From Flavobacteriales bacterium (GTDB lineage Bacteria; Bacteroidota; Bacteroidia; Flavobacteriales_F; PHOS-HE28), in NCBI GenBank assembly GCA_016788295.1, contig JAEUSY010000015.1, forward strand, positions 1 to 64,000: a stretch of DNA of 64,000 nucleotides. Reading direction: 5' to 3'. Shown here piece after piece: positions 35,691-45,556 of the stretch (position 1 is its first letter; every line of letters begins with the position of its first letter). The position numbers were made by a program, and so were the translations under genes. Under the pieces are notes generated by a model that saw only the letters and a list, made by a program, of their open reading frames with translations, searched no databases and was not told the DNA's origin.

Positions 35691-38600
35691 GTCAGCGTGG
35701 CATTATTGGGATAGGATCCGCCACCGCTCTGTGCCAGATCACTGGTACCCTGCTGGCGGATCTCCCAAGTGGTCTGGGTTCCATTGCCATCCGTACGCAC
35801 CTCGAGAACGAGGTCATTCGTGCAGGTTACAGGTGTGCCTACGCACTGGCAATCGCCAGTGATCACATCGTTGATGGTGGATCCGTTCCCATCATTGCAT
35901 GCGGTGCCGGGCTCGGGCCCTCCCGGGCATTGGTCAAGACAATCCACAACGCCATCTCCATCACTGTCGGTGGCGCATGGGTCTTGTAGGTTCCAGCTCA
36001 ACAGGAAATCGCCGGAGTCGGTGCCATCCTGCCACCAGTAAACGTTCTGTGTAACGCCGGTCGTATTCGTCCACGTGTACAGGTCCAGGCCTGCAGCACA
36101 GGTCAGCATCGTTCCAGGGCAATTGCTGCCGTAGGAGACCTGCACTACAGCGTTGTAATCATGCAGTGCTTCAAAATCGATGGTGGCCCCATCGGGCACG
36201 CTAATGAAGTACACGAGGTCGCCGCCACCTGATGCGCCACAGCTCAGGGACGATGCATCGTCCGTAGTGCCCGTCGTGCTTGCTATCAAGGGAGCGGATT
36301 CATTGGCGAGGTCGATCGCCACTGCACAATTCTCCCCCGGGATGATGGTGAAGTTGAGCACTGCACTGTTGGCGCTGAAGCTGTCTCCGCAGTCCTGTCG
36401 CACGTACACGTCATACGGCACTCCGGCACTAAGGCCGGAAAGCGCCGTGTTGGTGCCTGAAACCGGAAGAACAATGCCATCACCTGTCGATGCATCCGAA
36501 CCAGGGTTGAATCCTGCAACACCATACTCCACGATGACATTGCCGCTGCAAGTCGCGTCCCAGGAGATGTTGGCGTTGGAAATTCCTGTTATTTGGGCTG
36601 CGAGACCGGATGGTGTCTGACAGGTCGGGCCATTGCTCACATAACTGTAGTTCCAGATGTAAACAGCGCCACCGCTGCCGGCCTGTGTCGCATCCACGGT
36701 CAGGTATACGCGCTGCTCATCGCAGGTGGTGTTGGTCCATGTGACCAGACCGTCACCATCCACGTAAGTGCCCGCTGTGAAGTAACCGCCATTGGAACAG
36801 GCCAGCGCCGTCGTTCCTGGGCATGTGCCGCCATGGCTCAGCGTCATGCGGGCATTCCCGAAAATGGTCTGTGCAGTGAAGCTGAGGGTTGCACCCGCGG
36901 CCACATCATGGTACAGGACCACATCAGGACCAGGCAGGCTGGCATTGCATCCCGAGCTGTTGAAGTTGTTCTGCGCATTGGTGCTGTTCGCTGAAGGCGT
37001 GGTGGGCGTGTCGCTCGGATTCGAACCGGCGAAGTTGATCGCGGAAGTACAGAAGTCACCGGCCACAATGGAAAAGGCGATGGGTCCGACATTGGAACTG
37101 ACACCGTTCCCGCCACAATCCTGGCGCACGTAAGCTTCATAATTGCCCAAGGCCACACCGTTGATGGAGGCAGCACTACTGGCGAATGGGCCTGCTACGG
37201 TGCCTGTACCAAGCGTGAAGCCCGTGGTGCCATATTCCACATAGTATGATCCCGTGCATGACGCGCAGGTCCAGCTCACATCAACGGAACCGGGACCGGT
37301 GACCGTGGCGCTCGCGCCCGTTGGTGCGGTGCATGTCGCAGCAGGGATGATCCGGAAATTGTCGACGCCGATATCGTTGCCGGTCGCCGATGCTGCGGCA
37401 GTGCCGCGGAGCCTGATGACCGTTGTCGGTGATGTGGATCCAATGCTGAAGTGCTGCGTCACCCAGGTGTTGATCGCGGTGGTAAGTAGTGTGGTTCCCA
37501 CCTGGCTGAAATTGGCGCCACCATCGGTGGATACGAATACGGCCAGGTTACCGCCACCAGCAGAGTTGATGTACTCGAAGCGCAGGAATTCAGCTCCGGT
37601 ACCGGCGCTCATGTCAACGAAGTAGTCAAGTGTGCCAACAACAGAACCGCCCTGACGACTATGGAATCGTGCCGACGGGTAAGAGATGGGCACGGCATTC
37701 GGGTTGGCAGCCACCGTTGTGGCAGTGAAGGCGCCACTGATGTTGTTCCATCCGGAAGCTCCGGTCGATGTGTTGCTCTGACGCCAGGTACCGGCACCGA
37801 ACGCCGGTGCGTTCCTCCATGATGTGGTGGGCACGTCACTGGTGCTGCAACGGTTGGTCCAGGTGGAGAAGGACTCCGTGAGCTGAACTCCGGCATAGAC
37901 GGCGTAGGTGGGTGCCGGTTCCGAGACCACGATCTGTACCGGTGTGCTGGACACGGTACTAGGTCCTGTGCTGCAAGTGACCTCGCAGCGGAACCAAGTG
38001 GTGATCGCCAGGCTGCCGGTATTGTGCGTTGCGATCGACGTGCCCAAGTTCGTCCAAGTGTCAACACCATTGGGGCTCGACTGCCACTGGTAGCTGACCC
38101 CGGAGCCTGCTGTATTGTTCTGCAGGCTTAACGATGTGGAGAATCCAGGGCATCCGGATGCTGCTGCCGCAATAGTATTCCCCGGTGCTGGTGGAGGGGT
38201 ACAAGGCGCAGGTGGCGTGAATGTGAAGATGCTGCCGTTGCCTGGCCATGCGTTCAGCGGAGCGCTATCCGTGGTGCTGCCCATAGGACCTGGACGAACG
38301 TTGATGTAGTTGGTGCTTACCGCGCCTCCAAGGGCGATCAACTTGTCCGGAGCGCCACCACCGGTAGGCGCACCCGTACCATAACGGTACTCGATGACGT
38401 TCGTGCTCTCATACAACCACACCTGGAAGACGCAGTTGGTTGTTGCGGCATTGTAGTCCACGCCAACATTCCATTGAACAATGCGAATTCGGACAGGAGC
38501 GGACCCTAGTAGTACCGTACTCACGTTACCGTTGCTCGTGGTTGATCCGTCCGCGCTGAACGGGAGCACCTTCGGGTCATCGCCGCTTTGGGTGAGATTG

Positions 38601-38929
38601 TAGATTGCGGACGACCCGATCGCTGTGCCACCGAAGCGCATGCCACCGTTCGAGTTGGTGGAGAACTGGGTGTGGTCCACACCTTCGAAATTGAAGGTAA
38701 AGCCTATCCCTGTTACCGCCGAGGACACATCGTCCTGGTTCGCTCCGATAAGGACCGTTGCACCGGACATCGGGTCTAGGGTAGTGCCCGTGCCGGACGA
38801 GAATGAGTAAAGTGACACCACTTGCGCGGAGAGCGGCGTGAGCAGGACGGCCGATATGGACAGCAGGCCGATCTTCAGCCAACTGACCACCGTGTCCAGG
38901 TGGGTTCTATTTGTCTTTCTACAATTCAT
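34508..38929 (-). CDS. Giant secreted Fn3/Ig-like protein with T9SS type A tail
   Basis: 1473 residues. Signal peptide ending LSISAVLLTPLSAQ. An N-terminal beta-domain (about 40-240: VTGIGFTFNFEGVDHTQFST, VWLYESTNVIEYRYG) resembles those of Bacteroidota Fn3-containing adhesins. Then come an Ig-like domain (VSYQWQSSPNGVDTWTNLG), a jelly-roll region (TLDYFVDMSAGTGAEFLRFE), Fn3-type repeats (ASCTGSYYVEYGTTGF, NANISWDATCSGNVIVEYG) alternating with C-rich domains (CPGTTALACSNGG), a Ca-binding DSDGDGVVDCLDQCPGG segment, and the duplicated module of about 390 residues. It ends with a type A sorting domain (MFPNPNNGEQLTVSL, MADGMYMVNITAGAQRYTER). Probable adhesin or matrix component; the ligand is unknown. 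Confidence 0.87.
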   Translation of the reverse strand: MNCRKTNRTHLDTVVSWLKIGLLSISAVLLTPLSAQVVSLYSFSSGTGTTLDPMSGATVLIGANQDDVSSAVTGIGFTFNFEGVDHTQFSTNSNGGMRFGGTAIGSSAIYNLTQSGDDPKVLPFSADGSTTSNGNVSTVLLGSAPVRIRIVQWNVGVDYNAATTNCVFQVWLYESTNVIEYRYGTGAPTGGGAPDKLIALGGAVSTNYINVRPGPMGSTTDSAPLNAWPGNGSIFTFTPPAPCTPPPAPGNTIAAAASGCPGFSTSLSLQNNTAGSGVSYQWQSSPNGVDTWTNLGTSIATHNTGSLAITTWFRCEVTCSTGPSTVSSTPVQIVVSEPAPTYAVYAGVQLTESFSTWTNRCSTSDVPTTSWRNAPAFGAGTWRQSNTSTGASGWNNISGAFTATTVAANPNAVPISYPSARFHSRQGGSVVGTLDYFVDMSAGTGAEFLRFEYINSAGGGNLAVFVSTDGGANFSQVGTTLLTTAINTWVTQHFSIGSTSPTTVIRLRGTAAASATGNDIGVDNFRIIPAATCTAPTGASATVTGPGSVDVSWTCASCTGSYYVEYGTTGFTLGTGTVAGPFASSAASINGVALGNYEAYVRQDCGGNGVSSNVGPIAFSIVAGDFCTSAINFAGSNPSDTPTTPSANSTNAQNNFNSSGCNASLPGPDVVLYHDVAAGATLSFTAQTIFGNARMTLSHGGTCPGTTALACSNGGYFTAGTYVDGDGLVTWTNTTCDEQRVYLTVDATQAGSGGAVYIWNYSYVSNGPTCQTPSGLAAQITGISNANISWDATCSGNVIVEYGVAGFNPGSDASTGDGIVLPVSGTNTALSGLSAGVPYDVYVRQDCGDSFSANSAVLNFTIIPGENCAVAIDLANESAPLIASTTGTTDDASSLSCGASGGGDLVYFISVPDGATIDFEALHDYNAVVQVSYGSNCPGTMLTCAAGLDLYTWTNTTGVTQNVYWWQDGTDSGDFLLSWNLQDPCATDSDGDGVVDCLDQCPGGPEPGTACNDGNGSTINDVITGDCQCVGTPVTCTNDLVLEVRTDGNGTQTTWEIRQQGTSDLAQSGGGSYPNNATLTDNTCLPDGCYYLRVFDAGGDGIANGGYVMRTLVGAQRIIDNRDNFTSGSVSAVIGNGGFCLPLGTDKLIFTSCDKLDWVNNQFIVAAENPAVSAQFGVTNTTSGYQFWWFDPNGTYGYSKFRSHATSDGFGTGATRACHARINNWSPNQIPANVLMNVKVRSRVAGVNSNWGPVCRFMIDPVRAACPLTKLMDIPGNAQYSCGVTRTWGGSSLSKVVAKAVDGATQYQFRWNNAELAAPVIRTTTTPVLQLNWSPALPNGTYQVQVRAFKNGVWCITSLPWGDECNVTITGSTAMALNGGNTVATGDAKLAMFPNPNNGEQLTVSLSTVEEGVNTISVDIFDLSGDRVSSRTMAVNDGMVYQVLSLGEMADGMYMVNITAGAQRYTERLVIAK

Positions 38930-39234
38930 GTGTTGGGATTTTGGTTTTTGGGACGAGGTAGTTTTCCGAAGCGCAGGTCAAAGTATCGAGGTGCCTTATC
39001 CTTACCTGAGCGGATGGGGCAGATCGTTATGTGCGGCGTGAACGGTATGCCGGGGGAAAGGAAAGAGCCACTCCGCGATGGAATGGCCCTGCCTTGAATG
39101 CACCCTTTCGGGTATCCACGCTGGTCTTGAGTTCTTTCGATGCGCTTCCGATCATTCGGTAGGAAGTGCCATCGTAGTCGTTCAGGGAGTCCTGTCCTGA
39201 TGTGCCCGAGGTTGAACTATGGAAGGCATTATGG
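38930..39234. other. Intergenic region between two leftward surface-protein genes
   Basis: 305 bases. It holds the promoter and leader of the 1473-residue protein gene. A minus-strand TACTTTG (38979-38985), one base shorter than the usual -7 box, is the only promoter-like element noticed, and no -33 partner is clear. A minus-strand frame stays open through about 39045-39235 but has no usable start. No terminator hairpin is evident after the choice-of-anchor L gene. Confidence 0.4.
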
Positions 39235-40926
39235 TCAATTGTTCCCGAGCACGGTCAGCGTGCCTGTGTACGAGCGCGAATCATGGGGTGTGAAAAGCAC
39301 ATAGAAGTACGTTCCGTCCGGTGATCCGTTGCCGCTCCAGTTGTTCAAGTAGTTCTCCGTTTCCAGTAAAACCTGTCCCCACCGGTTGAAGAGACGGAGG
39401 GTATGTGACACGTGTTCAATGCCATCGATCACCCAAAAGTCGTTGGACCCATCCTGGTTGGGGGTGATCACATTCGGGATATCCAGCTCGCACCCGGAAT
39501 TCACCTGCACGGTCTGCATCACGGTCTTCGGACAAGCATCGGTCGCGCTCACGGTGTAGCTGGCGTTCTGCATACCGGGTGCCACGGTAACAGGTCCGTT
39601 GGTGCCATTGCTCCATTGAATGTCGATGATACCGAACCCTCCACTTGTCGAGGCAGCCAGTTCAACGGTCTCAGCATCACAGAAGAGCTCGGGGACGATC
39701 ACTTCGAGATCGATCGGCACGTAGTCCAACAGGGTGACAGCTACACTATCTATCGTTGCAGATCCGCAAGAGTTGGTGGTGGAGATTGTGATATACAGGG
39801 TCTCGCTCCCCTCGATGACCTCATCCTCCAAAGCGGTGAATGTGAATGAGCTGGTGGACGTTCCTGCTGGTATTAGGATGGATGGGGGGATCCCGGCAAG
39901 CTCCGTGGCCAGGACCCCCGCCCCTTCCAACCCTAACTCAATAAGCAGGTCACTCGATGAATTGTCCCGTTGAATGTTGACGGTGGCAGTACCGCAGCCT
40001 TCGGTCAATGTGCCGTCACCGGTAGACGTAGTGATGTTCGCATTGAGCCCACCGGTAGAGGAGAAGCTGCCGCCTTCAAGGAACACGGCCGAATCCACAC
40101 TGGCATCGCCAGCGTCTGATAATGCGATTTTGATGTGGTATGTCTGACCGCATTGGACACGAGCTCCAGCGACTAGGGGCACCGTGAAACCATCCATCTG
40201 CATGGTAGTGCCGCTGCCATTGTTCACATAATACTGAGCATTCGCCTGCCAATTGGGATCGGAGGCCATACAGGTTGATGCCCCTTGCCCTAGAACGCCC
40301 GGTGCCCCGCTGTTCACCGTATTAATGGCGATCGGGACCTGTGAGCCAGGCACAAGTGCCAGGTTCATGGCGTCGTTGGTAAAGGTGCCATTGATCCCGG
40401 GGCCACTGAGGAAAAAGCCAAAGACATCATTCCACATGGAGCATACGTATTCCGGATACTCCTCCGATGCGAAAACGAATCGGAAGCTCACCGTATCTCC
40501 AGTGGGCACGAAATCGAATTCTAGGATGACCTGGTCACGCAACATGATGGTCGTACTGATCTGCATAAGATCAGGGTCGGCCTGATTGAATGAGCTCGAT
40601 GGTGACAGGCTGGCGCTCATGTCCAGGTTCGGGCCTGTGACCACCGGGATACGGCCGGTAGCCATGACGATGCCCGTTGCAAGGCCCAGGTTCGAATCGC
40701 TGCCGTTGAACGCACCCACTTGATCATGTGTGCTGTTGGCCAGGACCCCGTTCAACGTGACGTTGCTCACCGACACGCCCTGGCCTACCAATACCTGCTC
40801 CACCAACTGTGTTGGTGATAGCGTGTTGGTAACGGTGAGCTGGGCAAATGCGGAATTGCCAAGCAGTGCAAGGCCGATTACGCAGCTTGTCGGGAGAATG
40901 CGGGTGATGAACGAGATGCTCAACAT
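39235..40926 (-). CDS. Choice-of-anchor L domain protein with type B T9SS (gliding-motility) tail
   Basis: 563 residues from the ATG at 40926 (signal peptide ILPTSCVIGLALLGNSAFAQ). The first about 270 residues are a choice-of-anchor L domain: SPTQLVEQVLVGQGVSVSNV, ATGIVMATGRIPVVTGPN, LEFDFVPTGDTVSFRFVFAS, EEYPEYVCSMWNDVFGFFLS and YHIKIALSDAGDASVDSAVF. A Calx-beta-like region follows (IPAGTSTSSFTFTALEDEVI). The end is a gliding-motility-associated type B domain (IPNVITPNQDGSNDFWVIDG, LRLFNRWGQVLLETENY, DGTYFYVLFTP). Surface-exported, role unknown. It is the third gene of a leftward group, 85 bases after the 41012 gene. Confidence 0.92.
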   Translation of the reverse strand: MLSISFITRILPTSCVIGLALLGNSAFAQLTVTNTLSPTQLVEQVLVGQGVSVSNVTLNGVLANSTHDQVGAFNGSDSNLGLATGIVMATGRIPVVTGPNLDMSASLSPSSSFNQADPDLMQISTTIMLRDQVILEFDFVPTGDTVSFRFVFASEEYPEYVCSMWNDVFGFFLSGPGINGTFTNDAMNLALVPGSQVPIAINTVNSGAPGVLGQGASTCMASDPNWQANAQYYVNNGSGTTMQMDGFTVPLVAGARVQCGQTYHIKIALSDAGDASVDSAVFLEGGSFSSTGGLNANITTSTGDGTLTEGCGTATVNIQRDNSSSDLLIELGLEGAGVLATELAGIPPSILIPAGTSTSSFTFTALEDEVIEGSETLYITISTTNSCGSATIDSVAVTLLDYVPIDLEVIVPELFCDAETVELAASTSGGFGIIDIQWSNGTNGPVTVAPGMQNASYTVSATDACPKTVMQTVQVNSGCELDIPNVITPNQDGSNDFWVIDGIEHVSHTLRLFNRWGQVLLETENYLNNWSGNGSPDGTYFYVLFTPHDSRSYTGTLTVLGNN

Positions 40927-41011
40927 GATCGGAACAATATTCCGACGAAGAACGCGCAGCTTTAGCAAGTGATGAGCCTGACCGTTCGACTTGATGCGAA
41001 CAGCGTGGCGA

Positions 41012-43648
41012 TCAGGGGAGCACTGTAACGTGACCGCGGAATTCCCGCCTCATTCCATCCACATCGGAACGGGCAAGAAGACGCCAGACATAGACATCCG
41101 TTTTTGGCGAAGCGCCCTTTACGGATCCATCCCAGCCTGCATTGATGTCACTGGTGGTAAAGATCTCTTCGCCCCAACGATCGAAAATGAGCAACTGATA
41201 GCCATCGGTCATCACATCCCGCATCACGGGAATGAACAGGTCGTTGATGCCGTCGCCGTTCGGCGTGAACGAGTTGGGTACATGTACCGAGAACAGGCCG
41301 GATATGCTCACGACCGCGATCGCCGTGTCCACACAGCCGAGGTCGTTGTTCACGATCAGCATCACCGGATAGTCGTTCACTTCGCCGAACGGGAACATCA
41401 CCACAGGGTCCGTTGCGGAAGAAGTTCCAGGGTCGCCAACACTGAAGGTCCAGGACCACACGATGACATCCGGACTTGAACGGTCGGTGAAGATCACTTC
41501 GGTATTGAACAGGTCGGTAGGTTGCGGGTTGGCCTCGAAAGCCGCAGTTGGCGATGGGTTGACGGTGATGAGTTCAAAGAGCGTGGTATCACCGGTACAT
41601 GATCGGGGTGTGGTCACCGTCAGGCTCACGTTATAGATGCCTGGCTCCGTGTAGGTATGGACCAGGTTGCAGCCGTTCGCAGTGGTGCCATCACCGAATT
41701 CCCAAAGACAGCCGGCGGTCAATGCGGGGTCGGTGATGTTCTGAAAGGTTACTGATAACGGCGCGCAGCCACTATCAGGTGATGCTGTGAAGAGCACCTC
41801 GGGTAATGGATATGCGGTGATCGTATCCAGGTGGACGAGAGTCGCACTGCAACCGAGTGTGTTCGTCATGGTCAGCGACACCGTGTACACGCCGGGTTCT
41901 GTATATGTTCCGATGGTATGTGTTTGGTCGCTGGTCTGTCCATTGCCCAGGTCCCAGTCTGCGGTCTGGGTGGCCGCCCCAGGGGTTTCATTGTCGAAAC
42001 GTACCACGAGCGGGATGCAGCCTTCGGCGGGGTCGATACTGAATGATGGTGCGGGCACGGGTAGGATCGTCACCAACGCGTTGGCCAACGTATCGTCAGG
42101 GCAGCCTTCAGGTGTGGTGACCGTTAGCCGCACGTCATAAATGCCAGGTTGTGCATACGTGTATACCGGGTCACAATCGGTGAGCGTGGTGCCATCGCCC
42201 ATGTCCCATGTGCAAGTGGCACCGTTGGCGAGCAATGATGTGTTGGTGAACGCTACCACCAGCCCTGGGCAGCCCGCCAACGTATCGGCCATGAAGGATG
42301 CCGCGGGAACAGCGGATACCTGGATCAGGTCCTGGAAAAGAGTGTCTTTCACACATCCCTCAGGTGATGTGATCGCGAGGGTCACGTCATACGAGCCTGG
42401 CTCTGAATAGATGTGCGTGACATCAGTTGTGTTCGCGGTGGTGCCATCGCCAAGGTCCCAGAGACTTGTACCTATGGGGGTTATCGTTATATTGGTGAAG
42501 GCCACCTCCAATGGGGCGCAACCGGATGTTGGTATCGCTGAGAGGTCGGGTTCCGGCCACTCAACCTCAATGGTGTTAGCGGCCACTACACAGTCCGATC
42601 CATTCGAAGCACGGATCTGGTAGATGCCGTCAGTAAGGCCAAGCGCAGATGCCGACAGTTGTTCACCCGTTTGCCCCACGATCGCTACACCGTTCAAATA
42701 CCATTGGTACTGCGCAGCGGATGCGTCATAAGGTACAGCCGTGAGCACAAGGTCATCGGTGCAAATGTTGCCTTGCGGTTCAATGGTCAGTTCGATCGGT
42801 TCAAGGATGAACTCATCGAAGAAAAAGTAGGGCCAGCTCTGATTGCCCATGGTATAATCGGTCGGCGTTGGGCAGGTGGGCCCGAACGCAATGGCCTGCA
42901 CATCAAAGGGCGCGGTGAACGTAAAAGTTACCGTCTCCCAGTTGGTAGTAGGGGTGTAGGTCGCCTGCCCCATCTCGGTCCAGCCGAGGTCAGTCATGCA
43001 GATATTGGCTGGGACGCCCAGGTCATAAGGCATGGTCGGACAAGAGGAGATGCCGTAAATGGCCAGTCCGACCGGACCATAGTTGATCGGATAGGTGATG
43101 TCCGCGAAGGTGCCGAGGAACCTACGTACCGAGGCCACTTGAAAGCCGAACTGGTAGGACTGCCCCCCCTGCATTTGTACGGGAAGGCACTGTGCGATGA
43201 ACTCGTAGTAACTGGTGCCCGGCGAGGATGCAATACCCATGCCCACTGCCGCATTGCCGCCAGGAAGGGGTACCGGCACGGAGCCGGGGAAGTAATCGCA
43301 GTTGTTGAAATAATCCGCCGTTGCGGTCTCCAAGTAGTCAACCCAGCCGGTAGCGCAGTTGATGTAGTCAAAAGGGCTTTGGCTCACTCCCTCAGGACAG
43401 CAGTTGAACTCCTCGAAGGACCCGTTGGTGATCAGCGTCGGAACCTGTACCACGGGGTCGCATGGGCATCCGACCAGATCGTTCAGGTCGATGAGGCCAT
43501 TGCCATCATCATCCACGCCGTTGTCGCAGATCTCTTGGGCGGTCAGCGGGGCGGCCAGGGTCAGAAAGAGGAACAAGGGCAGCAGCGTTCGCAGGACCGC
43601 AGGGCCCTGGCGCATACGTTCATCACCGCTGCCCTTGCCCATGTTCAT
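41012..43648 (-). CDS. PKD-repeat secreted protein with type B T9SS tail
   Basis: 878 residues. The ATG at 43648 overlaps the previous stop (ATGA), so it is chosen over the ATG at 43615. Signal peptide TLLPLFLFLTLAAPLTAQ, a Ca-type segment EICDNGVDDDGNGLID, then a CBM/jelly-roll-like domain (LITNGSFEEFNCCPEG, YYEFIAQCLPVQMQGG, TNWETVTFTFTAPFDVQAI). An Ig-like unit is followed by five PKD domains with GDGTT and Y..PG.Y.V.L motifs (for example WEFGDGTTANGCNLVHTY and EPGIYNVSLTV). The end VPNSFTPNGDGINDLF, LLIFDRWGEEIFTT is the gliding-motility type B tail. Likely an extracellular structural or adhesive protein; coupled to its upstream gene. Confidence 0.93.
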   Translation of the reverse strand: MNMGKGSGDERMRQGPAVLRTLLPLFLFLTLAAPLTAQEICDNGVDDDGNGLIDLNDLVGCPCDPVVQVPTLITNGSFEEFNCCPEGVSQSPFDYINCATGWVDYLETATADYFNNCDYFPGSVPVPLPGGNAAVGMGIASSPGTSYYEFIAQCLPVQMQGGQSYQFGFQVASVRRFLGTFADITYPINYGPVGLAIYGISSCPTMPYDLGVPANICMTDLGWTEMGQATYTPTTNWETVTFTFTAPFDVQAIAFGPTCPTPTDYTMGNQSWPYFFFDEFILEPIELTIEPQGNICTDDLVLTAVPYDASAAQYQWYLNGVAIVGQTGEQLSASALGLTDGIYQIRASNGSDCVVAANTIEVEWPEPDLSAIPTSGCAPLEVAFTNITITPIGTSLWDLGDGTTANTTDVTHIYSEPGSYDVTLAITSPEGCVKDTLFQDLIQVSAVPAASFMADTLAGCPGLVVAFTNTSLLANGATCTWDMGDGTTLTDCDPVYTYAQPGIYDVRLTVTTPEGCPDDTLANALVTILPVPAPSFSIDPAEGCIPLVVRFDNETPGAATQTADWDLGNGQTSDQTHTIGTYTEPGVYTVSLTMTNTLGCSATLVHLDTITAYPLPEVLFTASPDSGCAPLSVTFQNITDPALTAGCLWEFGDGTTANGCNLVHTYTEPGIYNVSLTVTTPRSCTGDTTLFELITVNPSPTAAFEANPQPTDLFNTEVIFTDRSSPDVIVWSWTFSVGDPGTSSATDPVVMFPFGEVNDYPVMLIVNNDLGCVDTAIAVVSISGLFSVHVPNSFTPNGDGINDLFIPVMRDVMTDGYQLLIFDRWGEEIFTTSDINAGWDGSVKGASPKTDVYVWRLLARSDVDGMRREFRGHVTVLP

Positions 43649-45435
43649 TGGTGGATCACCATCACAGGTATGCGGATACGGTCACCTGCGCCCAGCTCCA
43701 GTTCGATCAGGTAGCTGCCGGAAGCAATGTCGTCTACGCTCACCGATACGCCATTGGTACCAAGGCCGTGGAACATGCGTTGTACCCGGCGCCCTTGCAC
43801 GTCGATCGCTGTGGCGGAGAGCACGGTCGTGCCTTCTTTCAGATCGATACGAATGGACTGGTCGGCAGGGTTGGGATAGGGTGCGCGAAGCATGTACCCG
43901 AGTTCGTCGACCCCCACGGTAAGTACTACGGGTGCGCAGGTCTCGCTGTCGCCGCAGTCCCCTGTTACTGTCAGACAAACAAAGTACGATCCATTGCCTG
44001 TGAATGTGTGTACCGGCGAGGTCTCAGTGCTGGTCGTTCCATCGCCAAAGTCCCAAGAGTAGGTCGCGCCGGCAGTGCTGGTGTTGGTGAATGTCCATTG
44101 GTAAGGGTTGCCGGGTGTTTGTTGTTGGGTGAATGCGGCCAACACCTCGCAACATGGGTTCTGTTCGAAGATGGTGAGCGGGGCCGTGCCCAGTTCCAGA
44201 GTGAACACTTCGGCGCCCGTGCCGACAACGCTGGTAAATGGTACTACGTTAGGCGTGTACGACTGCCAGGCGATATCCCAATCGGACCCGTTGCAGCTTC
44301 CTTCGCCATCCGCGTCGATCTTGATAACCTGAAAAGCCCATTCCCCCTGAAAGCTGTTCGTCGTGCCGAAGAGGTACCATCCACCTCCAGTGGCAGGCGC
44401 CATGTTGCCGATGTAATCATCCGCTTGACGTCCATAGATCTTCGTGATCACTGCTTGGCCATCAGCATCGAGCACACCCCAGCCGATATCGTATCCGCCG
44501 AAGCCGCCGGTCACGTTCTGCGGCCTGGCCAGCCAGGTCACACCTCCGGCAGGGTTTGCCTTGAGGCTGGTGATCTCGATCGCATTGGGCAACACCTTTG
44601 TCCATAAGTGTGAGCCATTCGGGTCAAGCTTTGTAATGAAACCCGATACGCTGGGTGGCGTTACGCCCATGCCCAGGCTACGTCCACCGATGTACAGGTT
44701 GCCCTGAGCATCTTCCGCCACGGTGTACCCCTCATCCGCCCCGGTGCTGTAGATGCCGCGCGCCCACAGTTCAGTGCCATCGGCGTCGGTACGCACAACG
44801 TAGGCAGAGGTCTGGGAGGCCAGGCCATCTCCGTAACCCACCATAGCATGTCCGCCATCGGCCAGGGGAATGGCTTGGTAGGCCCAGTCCCATTGTGAAC
44901 TGCCATAGCTGCTGGTCCACTCCAGTTCTCCATTGGAGTCGAATGAGCCGAGGAACATGTCGTAGCTGTTGGCTCCGGGCTGGCAGCGGCCTGCGATCAG
45001 GAAGCCATGCCCCAGGGGGGTCACTCCGTGAAATGCGTTCGACCCTCCGAGAACGTCGAGCCGCTTCGTGCCGATCAGTGTCCCGTCGAATCCGATGTGG
45101 AGCAGCACACCATCCCGGGATGCGGTACCGAATCCCATGGTATAACCGGCCAGGAAGATGCCTTCACTGGTTGAGGCAAGTGCCGGACCGTAAAGCCCCT
45201 CTTCCGTGAATATCGGATAGCGTTGGGACCATTCCACTTCCCCTGTGGGAAGGAGTCGCATCACCATCAGATCATCCTCGACAGTGGCGGTCACCACCAG
45301 ATGACCTTCAGCGTCAACAATTCCCCCCTGCGTCTCCAACGAGCCGGCAAATGGGTAGTATCGTTCGAACGTGGTCTGAGCAGAGCCGATCGCTGCGGAG
45401 AGGGCAAGAACAAGGGCGATGGAAAGATCCTTCAT
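43645..45435 (-). CDS. Secreted propeller-PKD protein with T9SS type A tail
   Basis: 596 residues from the ATG at 45435 (signal peptide IALVLALSAAIGSAQ). About residues 20-380 are propeller-like repeats with LLPTGEVEWSQRYP, FDSNGELEWTSSYGSSQWDW, DADGTELWARGIYSTGADEG and LDPNGSHLWTKVLP motifs, as in the giant 10299 protein. One PKD domain follows (YSWDFGDGTTSTETSPVHTF, GNGSYFVCLTV), then a type A sorting domain (PYPNPADQSIRIDLKEG, SATAIDVQGRRVQRM, IASGSYLIELELG). It is the first gene of the leftward group 43645-41012-39235, overlapping the next gene by four bases. It combines with type B cargo in one operon. Confidence 0.88.
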   Translation of the reverse strand: MKDLSIALVLALSAAIGSAQTTFERYYPFAGSLETQGGIVDAEGHLVVTATVEDDLMVMRLLPTGEVEWSQRYPIFTEEGLYGPALASTSEGIFLAGYTMGFGTASRDGVLLHIGFDGTLIGTKRLDVLGGSNAFHGVTPLGHGFLIAGRCQPGANSYDMFLGSFDSNGELEWTSSYGSSQWDWAYQAIPLADGGHAMVGYGDGLASQTSAYVVRTDADGTELWARGIYSTGADEGYTVAEDAQGNLYIGGRSLGMGVTPPSVSGFITKLDPNGSHLWTKVLPNAIEITSLKANPAGGVTWLARPQNVTGGFGGYDIGWGVLDADGQAVITKIYGRQADDYIGNMAPATGGGWYLFGTTNSFQGEWAFQVIKIDADGEGSCNGSDWDIAWQSYTPNVVPFTSVVGTGAEVFTLELGTAPLTIFEQNPCCEVLAAFTQQQTPGNPYQWTFTNTSTAGATYSWDFGDGTTSTETSPVHTFTGNGSYFVCLTVTGDCGDSETCAPVVLTVGVDELGYMLRAPYPNPADQSIRIDLKEGTTVLSATAIDVQGRRVQRMFHGLGTNGVSVSVDDIASGSYLIELELGAGDRIRIPVMVIHQ

Positions 45436-45556
45436 CAAAGGGTGGATTGGGTGTGCTGCAAATTTGACCGTAACCAACGGCTGTGGTCGAAACGCTCACT
45501 ACGTTCCCAACACCTCGTCCCATCCGGGCGTGTTCGATGTGATGGGCCGTTGGCCT

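Noticed and set aside
39045-39235. Minus-strand open frame after the choice-of-anchor L gene (NAFHSSTSGTSG, then YDGTSYRMIGSASKELKTSV)
   Set aside because: No start codon at a useful place, no ribosome site and no recognisable family; it could be an eroded gene end but cannot be supported.
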